Positions 34,784 to 42,689 of a stretch of 57,744 nucleotides of DNA are shown one piece after another; positions within the stretch are counted from its first letter, which is position 1, and every line of letters begins with the position of its first letter. Origin of the DNA: Deltaproteobacteria bacterium UBA5799 (GTDB taxonomy: Bacteria > Desulfobacterota > GWC2-55-46); the NCBI GenBank assembly GCA_002418185.1, contig DIDN01000105.1, positions 1 to 57,744 on the forward strand. Direction: 5' to 3'. The notes under the pieces are model-generated. The model had not been told where the DNA came from and made no database searches. It saw nothing but the letters and a program-made list of their open reading frames with translations. A program made the translations under genes and the position numbers.

Positions 34784-35859
34784 GAAGCTATCTCCCCGTC
34801 ATACCCCACGAGCACCGCTCTCACTGACTTCCCCTTGCCGAGCATCCTTCCTGAATTTCTTTTTACGAGGCGGCAGACCTCGTCGAGCGCCCTATTGAAC
34901 CCGTTTTCCCTGAGGATGAAAAAAACATGCCTTGCGGTATTTGCCTCTCTTATCCGCCCGGCCAGCGCCTTGCTGCCGCCGAGCCTTTCGCAAAGCCCTG
35001 CCAAAAAATCGAGATCTATGGACGCGTCGTCGCAGTGCGTCTCGAAATGCCCTGCCGCGAGCTTCGTGAACTTCCCGAACTGGCCGGCGACGACCACCCC
35101 TTTTATCTCCGGCCTCGTGGCCGCGTCCTTGAGCGCGTAGCCCATGTGGTCGCCCGTGAGCACGCAGGCCGCCTCCGGCACCTTGAGCCTCTTCTCAACC
35201 GCCTTCTCGCTCGACCGCCCGGTCGAGAAGACAACCTCTTCAAGGCCGCTTGCCACGGCAACGCTCACCCCGCACGAGATGGAATGGGTGTACGCGGCAA
35301 GCGACATGGGCTCGACTATGCCGGTCGTGCCCAGTATGGAGATGCCGCCGACTATTCCGAGCCTGGGGTTCATGGTCCTGGCGGCAAGCTCGACCCCAAG
35401 CGGCACGGATATCGTCACGAGAAAGGAATGCTTTTTTTCGTGGAGGGAGGCCGCCTCCATCACCGCCTTCCTTATCATCGAAAGCGGCACCGGGTTTATG
35501 GCGGGCCTGCCGGGCCTGACCTTGAGCCCGGGTTTCGTAACGACTCCTACTCCTTTACCGCCCCTTATCCTGACGGATGCGCGCTTCGCGTTCTCGCCGA
35601 GCATCTCGACCTCGGTTATGAACTCGGCCCCGTTCGTCACGTCCGGGTCGTCGCCGGCGTCCTTTACGACTACGGCCCTTGCGGAACCCTTCCCGCCGGC
35701 GACCGATTTGACCGGGACGCTCAAGCTCCCGCCCCGGGGGAGCGTCACTTCGACCTGCCCGGGCCTTGAGCCGCCCAGAAGCAAGAGCGCCGCTGCCTTT
35801 GCCCCGGCAGCGGCGCAAGTCCCTGTCGTATACCCTTTCCTGAGCTTACGCCCGGGCAT
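34771..35859 (-). CDS. cbiD: Cobalt-precorrin-5B C1-methyltransferase
   Basis: 362 aa. The N-terminus LRKGYTTGTCAAAGAKAAALLLL is the CbiD signature. KDAGDDPDVTNGAEF, INPVPLSMIRKAV, ISILGTTGIVEPMS and VVVAGQFGKFTKLAAGHFETH follow. It methylates C1 in the anaerobic pathway, a marker for the Cbi route. The final three residues and stop lie in repeat copy B. Confidence 0.96.
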   Translation of the reverse strand: MPGRKLRKGYTTGTCAAAGAKAAALLLLGGSRPGQVEVTLPRGGSLSVPVKSVAGGKGSARAVVVKDAGDDPDVTNGAEFITEVEMLGENAKRASVRIRGGKGVGVVTKPGLKVRPGRPAINPVPLSMIRKAVMEAASLHEKKHSFLVTISVPLGVELAARTMNPRLGIVGGISILGTTGIVEPMSLAAYTHSISCGVSVAVASGLEEVVFSTGRSSEKAVEKRLKVPEAACVLTGDHMGYALKDAATRPEIKGVVVAGQFGKFTKLAAGHFETHCDDASIDLDFLAGLCERLGGSKALAGRIREANTARHVFFILRENGFNRALDEVCRLVKRNSGRMLGKGKSVRAVLVGYDGEIASGNL

Positions 35860-36268
35860 TCCCTGCAGCTGCCCTCTCCTCTCTCTTCAGGAGAAGGCCC
35901 AGTATGGCCCCGAGGGCGAGCGCGAGGAAGAACCCCTGCATCGACTCCGGCTTTACGAGGTGGTATCTCTCGGGCTCCATCATCGAGAGGAAGTCGCCGG
36001 CGAGGCGAAGCAGCACCCAAAGGGCCGCCGATATGAATACCGCCCTGAAGACCGTCTTTTTGAACGGCAGAAACCTCCCGACCACGGTCAGGAGGCCGCC
36101 GGTCACGATCCCGAAGACGGCGCCCCCGAAGGAGAAGGTCGCGAAGTTCTGCGCGAAGCTCCCCTCAAAGGGGAAGATGCCGCTTACGTAGTTCGCGAGA
36201 TAGCAGAGCCACCCCCAGAGGACCCCGGCTATGGCGCCGGCCTTGAGGCTCTCTTTTAATGGAATCAT
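35846..36268 (-). CDS. Small membrane protein paired with CbtB (putative cobalt transport)
   Basis: 140 aa from ATG 36268 behind GGAGG; four membrane spans (LKAGAIAGVLWGWLCYLANYV, SFGGAVFGIVTGGLLTVVGRF, AVFISAALWVLLRL, FFLALALGAILGLLL). Its position right after cbtB is where the larger CbtA subunit usually sits. It is about half the length of a normal CbtA, so it may be a short CbtA analogue. It overlaps the cbiD start by 14 nt. Confidence 0.6.
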   Translation of the reverse strand: MIPLKESLKAGAIAGVLWGWLCYLANYVSGIFPFEGSFAQNFATFSFGGAVFGIVTGGLLTVVGRFLPFKKTVFRAVFISAALWVLLRLAGDFLSMMEPERYHLVKPESMQGFFLALALGAILGLLLKREERAAAGNARA

Positions 36269-36279
36269 GGCGCCTCCGG

Positions 36280-36450
36280 TCAGTGGCAAGGCATCCCGAT
36301 AACGTGCCTGAAGTCGTGGAGGGCGTCGTGCACGCCGGGCGCCACCGATTCCATGCCGAAAGCTATCACTACCATCGCAAACGCGAGGGCCGCGAGGACC
36401 GCGCCGGGGATGAGCGCGCCCATGCCGCCCCTTTCAAGTGTCCTTTCCAT
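36280..36450 (-). CDS. cbtB: Cobalt transporter subunit CbtB
   Basis: 56 aa. One membrane helix (PGAVLAALAFAMVVIAFGM) followed by the diagnostic metal-binding tail HDALHDFRHVIGMPCH at the C-terminus, as in CbtB. AAGGAGG lies 9 bp before ATG 36450. CbtAB is a predicted B12-regulated cobalt importer, which fits this riboswitch-controlled operon. The stop is 11 bp upstream of its membrane partner. Confidence 0.85.
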   Translation of the reverse strand: MERTLERGGMGALIPGAVLAALAFAMVVIAFGMESVAPGVHDALHDFRHVIGMPCH

Positions 36451-36473
36451 TTTGCAGAGCCTCCTTTTCTTGT

Positions 36474-36790
36474 TTAACGCCGTTTTGTTGCGGTGCTGCC
36501 TGCCTGCATCGCTTCGGGGAGGAGCCCCTGATCGTGCTCGTCGTGAGTGGAGTGCGCCTCTGTGCCTGTGCTCGTGCTCTCGGATGATGTGGCCGCCCGC
36601 GAGGCTCAGGATGGGTTTGGATTATAACCGTTTTTCCGCAGCCCCTCAAGCAGAGAAGGAGTTCGTACAGCCAGACCTGGCTCCTCTCCTCAAGTCGAGT
36701 CCGTTCGTCGGTCCGTCAAGCAGGAGCACCGCCTGTTTATCGCCAGGACAGAGGCTATCGCGACCTTCTTCTCTCCTCCTCTTAACGCCT
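36474..36790 (-). pseudogene. cbiO: Degenerate cbiO (cobalt ECF-transporter ATPase) remnant
   Basis: Three reading frames in order give broken pieces of one ABC ATPase: ALRGGEKKVAIASVLAI (signature LSGGEKK), then AVLLLDGPTNGLDLRR (Walker B and D-loop), then LYELLLCLRGCGKTVIIQTH (switch-His region). A His-rich tail in mixed frames (REHEHRH; HSTHDEHDQG) follows and stops at 36474. The Walker A half is absent, and at least two frameshifts separate the pieces. It sits in the cobalamin operon exactly where cobalt importer genes belong. Confidence 0.8.
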
Positions 36791-36811
36791 GTACCTGAAC
36801 CCTGTACCGGA

Positions 36812-37843
36812 CTACCCGGCCCTGCTTGGCTCGAGCTCGGAGGCGAGTATGGCAAGGGCGTTCACGATGGCCACAGCGACGGTGCTCCCGCCCTTCCTCC
36901 CTTTGGTGAGTATATGCGCCAGGCCGCTTCCTGCCAGCTCCTCCTTGGACTCGACCGCGCCCACGAACCCCACGGGCACGCCTATGACGAGCGCGGGCCT
37001 CGGCCCCCCGCCCCTCACGAGTTTCAAGAGCTCAAGGAGCGCGGTGGGCGCGTTCCCTATGGCCACTATCGCGCCCTCCATCAGCTTCGAGGCCTTTCTC
37101 ATGGAGGCCGCCGTTTTGGTAAGCCCATCCCTTTCGGCCATCGCGGCGACGTCCCTGTCCGACGAGAAGCAGCGGACCGACGAACCGAAGGGAGTCAGCC
37201 GAGCCTTCGATATCCCGGCCTCTATCATCCTTACGTCGGTTATTATGTCCCGTCCGGCCCTCAACGCCTCGACCCCGGCTTCCAGAGCCCCGGGGCTGAA
37301 GCTCAGGAGGTCCTTGTACTCGAAATCAGCGGTCGAGTGGATGACCCTCCTTATGACAGGGAGCTCAACCGGCGAAAAGGCGGTCTCGTCCAACTCTTCG
37401 GAGAGAATCCTGAAGCTCTCCTTTTCTATCGGGTGCTGGCAGGGAACGCCTGCCGACCGGGAGGCCCCGGCGTCTATGCGTTCTATCGTTATGTCGACGA
37501 GCTTATCATGGAAGCCCAGGTTGTCCTTGACCGTTATCTCAAGCCCCTTGTGCCTCTCCCTGGCCCTCTCTATTTCCTCGGGCAGGTCCTTTGTCACATG
37601 GAGGCCCATGTAGAGGAAATACGGCATGACGGTTATGTCCGTAAACCCCTTCCCGACCATCATGTCCACGGCCTCCTGGAAATCCGGGCTCTCCATCTGG
37701 AGGAACGCGGGCTGGACTGTCCCGTAACCGCCCCTTTCCTTCACGGCCTCAGCGACCCTTCTAAGCGTCTCGTTCGCCTCGTCGGCCTTGCTGCCGTGGC
37801 CGAGGAGCAATACAGCCCTTGACCCTCTCGCATCTGGTGACAT
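36812..37843 (-). CDS. cbiXC: CbiX-CbiC fusion: sirohydrochlorin cobaltochelatase and cobalt-precorrin-8 methylmutase
   Basis: 343 aa. Residues 1-125 are a short CbiX with chelatase His16 (LLLGHGSKA) and His82 (YMGLHVTKDLPEEI). Residues about 135-340 are CbiC, with HPIEKESFRILSEELDETAF and catalytic His169 in RRVIHSTADFEY, plus AIGNAPTALLELL and GVPVGFVGAVESKEEL. The first and last steps of the ring pathway are thus joined in one chain. It is the first gene after the riboswitch. Confidence 0.95.
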   Translation of the reverse strand: MSPDARGSRAVLLLGHGSKADEANETLRRVAEAVKERGGYGTVQPAFLQMESPDFQEAVDMMVGKGFTDITVMPYFLYMGLHVTKDLPEEIERARERHKGLEITVKDNLGFHDKLVDITIERIDAGASRSAGVPCQHPIEKESFRILSEELDETAFSPVELPVIRRVIHSTADFEYKDLLSFSPGALEAGVEALRAGRDIITDVRMIEAGISKARLTPFGSSVRCFSSDRDVAAMAERDGLTKTAASMRKASKLMEGAIVAIGNAPTALLELLKLVRGGGPRPALVIGVPVGFVGAVESKEELAGSGLAHILTKGRKGGSTVAVAIVNALAILASELEPSRAG

Positions 37844-37909
37844 GACTTCTCCGCTTCAAAATGTGCGCCCTGAAAGCCAGCGCTTAAAAACCGCCACGCC
37901 CGCTTGAAA

Positions 37910-37944
37910 TAAAAAAGGCCCTCTCTTCTTTCGAAGGGAGGGTC
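37910..37944 (-). terminator. Intrinsic terminator of the cobalamin riboswitch
   Basis: On the minus strand GACCCTCCCTTC pairs with GAAGAGAGGGCC (one mismatch) around GAAA, followed by TTTTTT. The aptamer-side AAGGTGAGGG (37974-37983) can pair instead with CCCTCCCTT (37934-37942), giving an antiterminator. Confidence 0.85.
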
Positions 37945-38009
37945 TGCGGAGACTCTAAAAACCAGTGCAACCGCCCTCACCTTCTTTACCTTCGAAGAGT
38001 CCGTGAGGC

Positions 38010-38175
38010 ATATCTGGCAGGTCTCCTGACTCGCGGATTAAGAACCTACTCCCCGCGCCTTCCCGGCCCTTAAGGCCAGTGGCTCGATGCGGGTTTCGTA
38101 TCCGCTCACAGTGGCGGGTCCGTTCCCGATTCTCCGCCCCAGGCGGATCACGGGATTCCCTTGACAGGCAGAGTC
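38010..38175 (-). ncRNA. Cobalamin (B12) riboswitch
   Basis: On the minus strand the aptamer reads GGGAATCCCGTG, then CGGACCCGCCACTGTGA, GAGCCACTGG and GGGAAGGCGCGGGGAG, ending with the B12 box GTCAGGAGACCTGCC (38016-38030). These are the conserved blocks in the proper order. A terminator follows 70 nt on, so control is at transcription: adenosylcobalamin should stop the cbiXC operon. Confidence 0.95.
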
Positions 38176-38177
38176 AA

Positions 38178-38211
38178 GACCTTTTTGGGAGAAACTTTTT
38201 ACAAAAAGGTC
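38178..38211. repeat. Hairpin upstream of the B12 riboswitch
   Basis: GACCTTTTT (38178-38186) and AAAAAGGTC (38203-38211) are a perfect inverted repeat. A related GAGAACCTTT...AAAGGTT element starts the hairpin gap at 10043. It may mark the end of the diadenylate cyclase transcript. Confidence 0.4.
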
Positions 38212-38322
38212 CTCTCAAGGTCTTTATTCCGCCTGCCGGCCCTTGCGGGCTTACCAGGATATGTCTTTATGAATTCCAGGCTGATGATTGCATATCTCTC
38301 TGCCTCTTGTCAAGCGCGGGGC

Positions 38323-39240
38323 TCACAGGGCTGTCTCAGTCCTGTTTACGTGCTTGGCGAGCGGCTTCTCAAGCTCCAGGAGGACCTTGCCTTTCCTGAA
38401 TATCCTGACTATGCCCGTCGAGCCGGAGATGGTTATGGCGGCGGCCCCGGTGACGTCGGTTATGCCCGCGGCCGCCATGTGCCTGCACCCGAGCCCCGGC
38501 AGGAGCCCCTCTTCCTTCAAGGCCGCGTCCAGGTGGATGCCGGCGGCCATCACGACCCCGTCCTCCCTTATGACGAACGCGCCGTCAAGGAGCGAGTACT
38601 CCTTTATGGTCTCGTGGACCGCCTCGTCCAGGATGTTCCGGGCCTCCTCGGGATAGCCCTTGAAGGGGTTCATTATGAGAGGGCGTGAGAGCTCCATCAC
38701 CCTGTCGTTGTCGCCTATGACGAAGGTCGTGCCGACCGTCCTGCCTTCGCGGCCCTCGCTGGAGAGCTCGATTGCGATGTTCAATACAGCTTCGAGCACC
38801 TCTGGCTTGACCTTCTTCAAGAGGTCCATGGAGATGCCCATTGCGCTGAAGACCTCGGCCTCGCGCTCGAGGTCAATTATCATGAGGGTGTCGAGTACGC
38901 CGTGGACAGGGAGGCCCGCCACGCAGACGACCTTGTCCGAGCTTTTTATAAGCCCCTCGGTCACGCCCATTATGAGCGAGAGCTTTACCTGCCCCACCCT
39001 CGTGAGCCTTACGACGGGGAGCTTCAGGACGGCCTTGACCTCTTTTTTGAAGCATTCGAGAACGGCCGCGGTCTCCGCGTCCTGGGTGACGAGGATGAAC
39101 TTCTTCTTGGCCCTGGACCTCCGCCAGAAGGTCTTCTCCTCCAGCGCGTCCACGAAAAGGAGGAGCGCCTCGGCCCTCGTGTCCCTCAGGGCAGCGGACG
39201 CGCTCTCGAGCATCCTCCTGTTAAGCTCATGCCCCTGCAT
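38323..39240 (-). CDS. Diadenylate cyclase with pyruvate-kinase-C-like N-terminal domain (CdaZ-like)
   Basis: 305 aa. The C-terminal DAC (DisA_N) domain shows DGAFVI (Asp219-Ala221), MAAGIHLD, GLGCRHMAAAGITD (Arg253-His254) and ITISGSTGIVRIFRKGK. The canonical second motif is RHR, and here its third residue is Met255. Residues 45-125 (KKFILVTQDAETAAVL; KVVCVAGLPVHGVLDTLMIIDLE) resemble the pyruvate kinase C-terminal fold of CdaZ-type enzymes. The expected product is c-di-AMP. It overlaps trmJ by 14 nt. Confidence 0.82.
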   Translation of the reverse strand: MQGHELNRRMLESASAALRDTRAEALLLFVDALEEKTFWRRSRAKKKFILVTQDAETAAVLECFKKEVKAVLKLPVVRLTRVGQVKLSLIMGVTEGLIKSSDKVVCVAGLPVHGVLDTLMIIDLEREAEVFSAMGISMDLLKKVKPEVLEAVLNIAIELSSEGREGRTVGTTFVIGDNDRVMELSRPLIMNPFKGYPEEARNILDEAVHETIKEYSLLDGAFVIREDGVVMAAGIHLDAALKEEGLLPGLGCRHMAAAGITDVTGAAAITISGSTGIVRIFRKGKVLLELEKPLAKHVNRTETAL

Positions 39241-40018
39241 GTCTTTTTGCCCGTTCCTCTTCGGTATCGGTTCGCGCCTCTATCTGCGTGAAGACCCCCC
39301 GGAGCATGTTGACCTCCTTCTGCATGAGGCCGGTCCTGCCGAGGAGGCGCCTGAAGCTCCGCATCATGGCCTGAAGGAGGTACTCCCCGCCCTTGTCGCC
39401 GTAGCCGATTCCCCGGAAGGTCCTCTCCATGTGCTCGTACATCTGCTCGAGCTCGCCCCTCGGCGCGACCTTTATGGCAGGCGCCCTGGGAGAGGCCCCG
39501 GTGTACAGGTGATGGCATACGGTGAAGACCGCGTGGGAAAGGTTTATGGAAGGGTAGTCGTCGGATGTGGGTATCTCGACGAGCATGTCGAAGACGGGTA
39601 TCTCCTCGTTGAGGAGCCCCTTGTCCTCCCTTCCGAAGAGTATGGCCACCCTGTTTGAAGCCGCAAGCCTGAGGATCTCCGGGACCGCTTCCGAGAGGGT
39701 AATGACCGGATACCTGTGCCTGCCTATCCTCCTCGTCGTCCCGACGAGGACGCGCGGCTCCGGGATGAAGCTTTCAAGGTCCGGAAAGACCCTGGCAGTC
39801 TCAAGTATGCCGTCGGCCTTGCAGGCCATTGAGTATGACTCGTTATTCTTGTAATCGCACGGGTTTATGAGCACAAGGTCTGCAAAGCCTGTGTTCCTCA
39901 TGGCCCGGGCGGTGCTTCCGACGTTCCCGGGGCTCTGCGGCTCTACCAGCACTACGGATATGTTCCGGCACGCTGCCGGGGGCGGCGACTTGCGCCTGGA
40001 CCTGCTGCCACGCCTCAT
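39227..40018 (-). CDS. trmJ: tRNA (cytidine/uridine-2'-O-)-methyltransferase TrmJ
   Basis: 263 aa SPOUT-family protein. The N-terminal SVVLVEPQSPGNVGSTARAMRNTGF is the TrmJ/SpoU motif 1. AILFGREDKGLLNEEI and SINLSHAVFTVCHHLY form the knotted SAM site (motifs 2 and 3). The C-terminal helical tail is as in TrmJ. It methylates the 2'-OH of position 32 in tRNAs. A basic N-terminal extension (RRGSRSRRK) precedes the fold. Confidence 0.93.
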   Translation of the reverse strand: MRRGSRSRRKSPPPAACRNISVVLVEPQSPGNVGSTARAMRNTGFADLVLINPCDYKNNESYSMACKADGILETARVFPDLESFIPEPRVLVGTTRRIGRHRYPVITLSEAVPEILRLAASNRVAILFGREDKGLLNEEIPVFDMLVEIPTSDDYPSINLSHAVFTVCHHLYTGASPRAPAIKVAPRGELEQMYEHMERTFRGIGYGDKGGEYLLQAMMRSFRRLLGRTGLMQKEVNMLRGVFTQIEARTDTEEERAKRHAGA

Positions 40019-40082
40019 TTAAGCGGTTCTCCTTTTAACGGGAAGGACGATTAGAGTATAACAAAAAGGAGGTGATTTTGAA

Positions 40083-40151
40083 ATGACGGACAGGGCGGAA
40101 AGGAGCGCCGCAAGGGAATGCAAGGGGTCCGGTGGCGGCGTTAAACGATGA
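40083..40151 (+). CDS. Candidate 22-aa small protein
   Basis: ATG 40083 lies 7 nt after a perfect anti-16S match, AAGGAGGTGA (40066-40075), and opens a 22-codon frame, MTDRAERSAARECKGSGGGV followed by KR and a stop. The product is basic with one Cys. A -10-like TATAAC lies before it. It is divergent from trmJ and overlaps the end of the calcium-binding protein gene by 11 nt on the other strand. No family is recognised; the ribosome site is the only support. Confidence 0.35.
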   Translation: MTDRAERSAARECKGSGGGVKR

Positions 40152-41199
40152 GGTCTATCTGCTGGATGGTGCCGGGCGTAAGGTCTTCAGCGAGGAAGAG
40201 TCCGGTGCGCCTGACCTGCCCCAGGGCGTTATCCACCTTGTCCCTCACGCCGAAGTCCCCTTCGGCGTGGCCCAGGTATAGGGCGCCGATGCCGAGGTCG
40301 GCAAGGCTCAGGAAAGTGTCGCCACCCTGGGCGTTTCTGGTCCAAACGAGCAGGTCTTTGAATACGGTGTCGGCCTCGTCTATCCAGTTGTTCCCGTCGG
40401 TGTCGTACTCTGAAAGCTCCCTGAAGCCGTGGCCGGTCGCGGGGCCGAATAGCTCTTTTCCGTCGTTAATTATGCCGTCTCCGTTCAGGTCCAGGGCCAG
40501 AAATCCCGAGCCCGGCCCTGCGAACGGGATAAGCTCCTGGTTGCCGTCGGCGTCGAGGTCAAAGGAGAAGCGCATTGAGGTCAGGTCAGCGGCCTTGCCC
40601 CCGAAGTTTACGACAAGCGGGTCGATTGCGTTTCCCGCCCTTACGGTCGTGTCGGTCACGGTCACGGACGCCCTGCTCATTACGAGCTCGAGCGTGAAGC
40701 CTATCTCGGCCCCGTCCGCGGTCTTTATCGTGCCGGAGGCGCTGAAGGCCACCGCCTCGAAGCTCGCCGAGACCTCGCTCGATTCGTAGGCCATGCCCCA
40801 TTCCTTGCCGCCGTCCCGGGCCTGCCGGGCCTCTTCTGCCAACTGGCCCCCGGCCCCCTCCTTTGCCCGGGCAAGGTCAAGCACCTTTATCTTCACGCCA
40901 GTGAGCGCCTCTACGAGGAGCTTTTTTATGAAGGTCTCGTGGTCTACGCCGCCGGGAACGTCTATCTTCCTTTCCATGCCCTTGTACGGGGACTTGGATT
41001 TCTTCTTCATGGACTCGAACCTGGCCCTGGCCTCGTCGGATATGTCGATGACGTCGCGCGCTCGAAGCGGGCGGGCCCCTCCCCTTACGTCTTCAGGCGG
41101 CCTCGGCCCCAGCCAGACCTTGAGGTCGTTCCTTGTCTCCCTGTGCTCGGCCTGGGAGCGGACAGTGCCCATGTGTATGTCGGATGCGGAGATTATCAT
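40141..41199 (-). CDS. EF-hand-like calcium-binding-motif protein
   Basis: 352 aa from ATG 41199; MIISASDIHMGT matches the usual start of this uncharacterised proteobacterial family (an upstream ATG at 41211 lacks support). There is no signal peptide. The C-terminal third holds Asp/Asn-rich loops, DLDADGNQEL, DLNGDGIINDGKELFG and DTDGNNWIDEAD, like EF-hand or dockerin calcium sites. The middle is a beta-rich domain. Function is unknown; surface or secreted proteins often carry such loops. Confidence 0.75.
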   Translation of the reverse strand: MIISASDIHMGTVRSQAEHRETRNDLKVWLGPRPPEDVRGGARPLRARDVIDISDEARARFESMKKKSKSPYKGMERKIDVPGGVDHETFIKKLLVEALTGVKIKVLDLARAKEGAGGQLAEEARQARDGGKEWGMAYESSEVSASFEAVAFSASGTIKTADGAEIGFTLELVMSRASVTVTDTTVRAGNAIDPLVVNFGGKAADLTSMRFSFDLDADGNQELIPFAGPGSGFLALDLNGDGIINDGKELFGPATGHGFRELSEYDTDGNNWIDEADTVFKDLLVWTRNAQGGDTFLSLADLGIGALYLGHAEGDFGVRDKVDNALGQVRRTGLFLAEDLTPGTIQQIDLIV

Positions 41200-41310
41200 A
41201 CGGTACCACATCGGAAGGGACGTGGCCGGGCTTTAGCGAAAAACGAAAACTGCCGGAAAACCCGATGATAACGGAACGGCCGCCTTAAGCTGCCGCATTT
41301 TCTTCGGGGT

Positions 41311-42648
41311 TCATTGGCTCTTGACGGGTCTTTTCATATCCGGCTCGTAAATGCCCCTGTCAATGGACTCGAGCATTATCCGCCGGCCCTCTTCATAGTC
41401 ATGGAAGAGGAGCGACGGGTATCCCATCGCCCACCTCCGCATGCTCTCGTTACGGTAGAAGTTATCCCCGGGGAACTTCCGGAACTCGGAGACATTGGCG
41501 TGGACGTTGAAAAGGACGGCCCCGGCGAGCACGGCGGGAAAGAAGACCGCGGCCTTGAGCCTCCTGCCCTGAAGGAACTCCGAAAAGGCCATGTACATGA
41601 GCATGGGGAAGAGCACTGAAACTATCCTGTACCTCGAAGAGAGCGCCTGCTCAACGCTGAACCCCGAGCGGGTCAGCGCAGTGACAGCAGCGGTCATAAA
41701 GACGTACACAAGCCCGCAGTATAGCGCGGGGTTTTTCCTGTAATACCCCCTCCAGGTGAGGAAGAGGAAAAACGAGGCGAATACGAGCCCCATTAAAAAC
41801 GGGTACGGGAATGAAGCGCCGATAAAGGTGAAAAAATACCTGAGCGTATTTACCGGCCTTACGAGGACGGCCTTCGTTACGCTCGGGTGGTTGGCGGGTT
41901 TCTCGTAAAACCCGAAATACAGGGCCAGTACCGTCCCTGAAAGCGCGCACCAGAGGGCGAGTCCCCTGAAGTCCCTTTTAAGTAAAAGGAATAGGGCGCA
42001 GGCGGCCAGTGCGAATATGCCGCTCCCCTGGGTAACCGAAGCGAGAGCCGCAAGGAAAAAGGCCAGGGCGAAAAAAAACCGCCCGTCCTTCCGGAGGAGC
42101 AGTATAGAGCCGAAGGAAAAAACGAGGACGTAGAAGTTAGAGACCGAGGCCATCGCCCACATCATTGCCTCGTAGAACTGCGGCTGGAAAAGGAAGAGTA
42201 CCACGGGCGCGAAATAAAGGGCCTTCCTCTCCCTCTCCCGGAAGGTCCAATAGAATACCAGTACGAGGGCCGCGAGCCCGAGGCTGCCGAACCGGATGAC
42301 GGACCTCAAGTCAATCGCCCCTGACAACTTGTAAAGCGCGAGCGTCGCGACGTTGCTGAATGCAAGCCTGTGCTCGCTGTGCTGGGCGAATACGAGCCGG
42401 AGTTTCTGGAGCGCGCCGTCGGCGTCCTGGTACCTGAGCAGGAAGTCCAGGATGACTTCGTAATCGTCCCATATCGGGACATTCGACGAGTACCTGAAGA
42501 CGATGAAATAGAAAAAAGCGGGGGGCGCGGCGAGGAGGGCGAAAACAAACGCCTTATATGCGGCTGCCGTAATCTTCCGGCCAACCAGGTCCCCCCCTGT
42601 CCTCCTGTTGCCCTCGCCTGCCGGCACTCTTTCGGCGATACGCTCCAT
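41311..42648 (-). CDS. Polytopic membrane protein, putative GT-C-like glycosyltransferase (copy 2 of tandem pair)
   Basis: 445 aa from ATG 42648, behind AAAGGA (an upstream TTG at 42693 overlapping the previous stop is possible). About 10-11 membrane spans. The first external loop has the acidic motif VPIWDDYEVILDFLLRYQDADG, and a later loop AQHSEHRLAFSN; acidic/His residues in these loops are typical of GT-C polyprenyl-phosphate-sugar transferases. It is a clear paralogue of the next upstream gene. The surrounding sugar genes support a surface-glycan role, but the activity is inferred. Confidence 0.7.
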   Translation of the reverse strand: MERIAERVPAGEGNRRTGGDLVGRKITAAAYKAFVFALLAAPPAFFYFIVFRYSSNVPIWDDYEVILDFLLRYQDADGALQKLRLVFAQHSEHRLAFSNVATLALYKLSGAIDLRSVIRFGSLGLAALVLVFYWTFRERERKALYFAPVVLFLFQPQFYEAMMWAMASVSNFYVLVFSFGSILLLRKDGRFFFALAFFLAALASVTQGSGIFALAACALFLLLKRDFRGLALWCALSGTVLALYFGFYEKPANHPSVTKAVLVRPVNTLRYFFTFIGASFPYPFLMGLVFASFFLFLTWRGYYRKNPALYCGLVYVFMTAAVTALTRSGFSVEQALSSRYRIVSVLFPMLMYMAFSEFLQGRRLKAAVFFPAVLAGAVLFNVHANVSEFRKFPGDNFYRNESMRRWAMGYPSLLFHDYEEGRRIMLESIDRGIYEPDMKRPVKSQ

Positions 42649-42689
42649 AACCTGTCCTTTGCCTAAGCGATAAACCGCCCTGGACGGAG

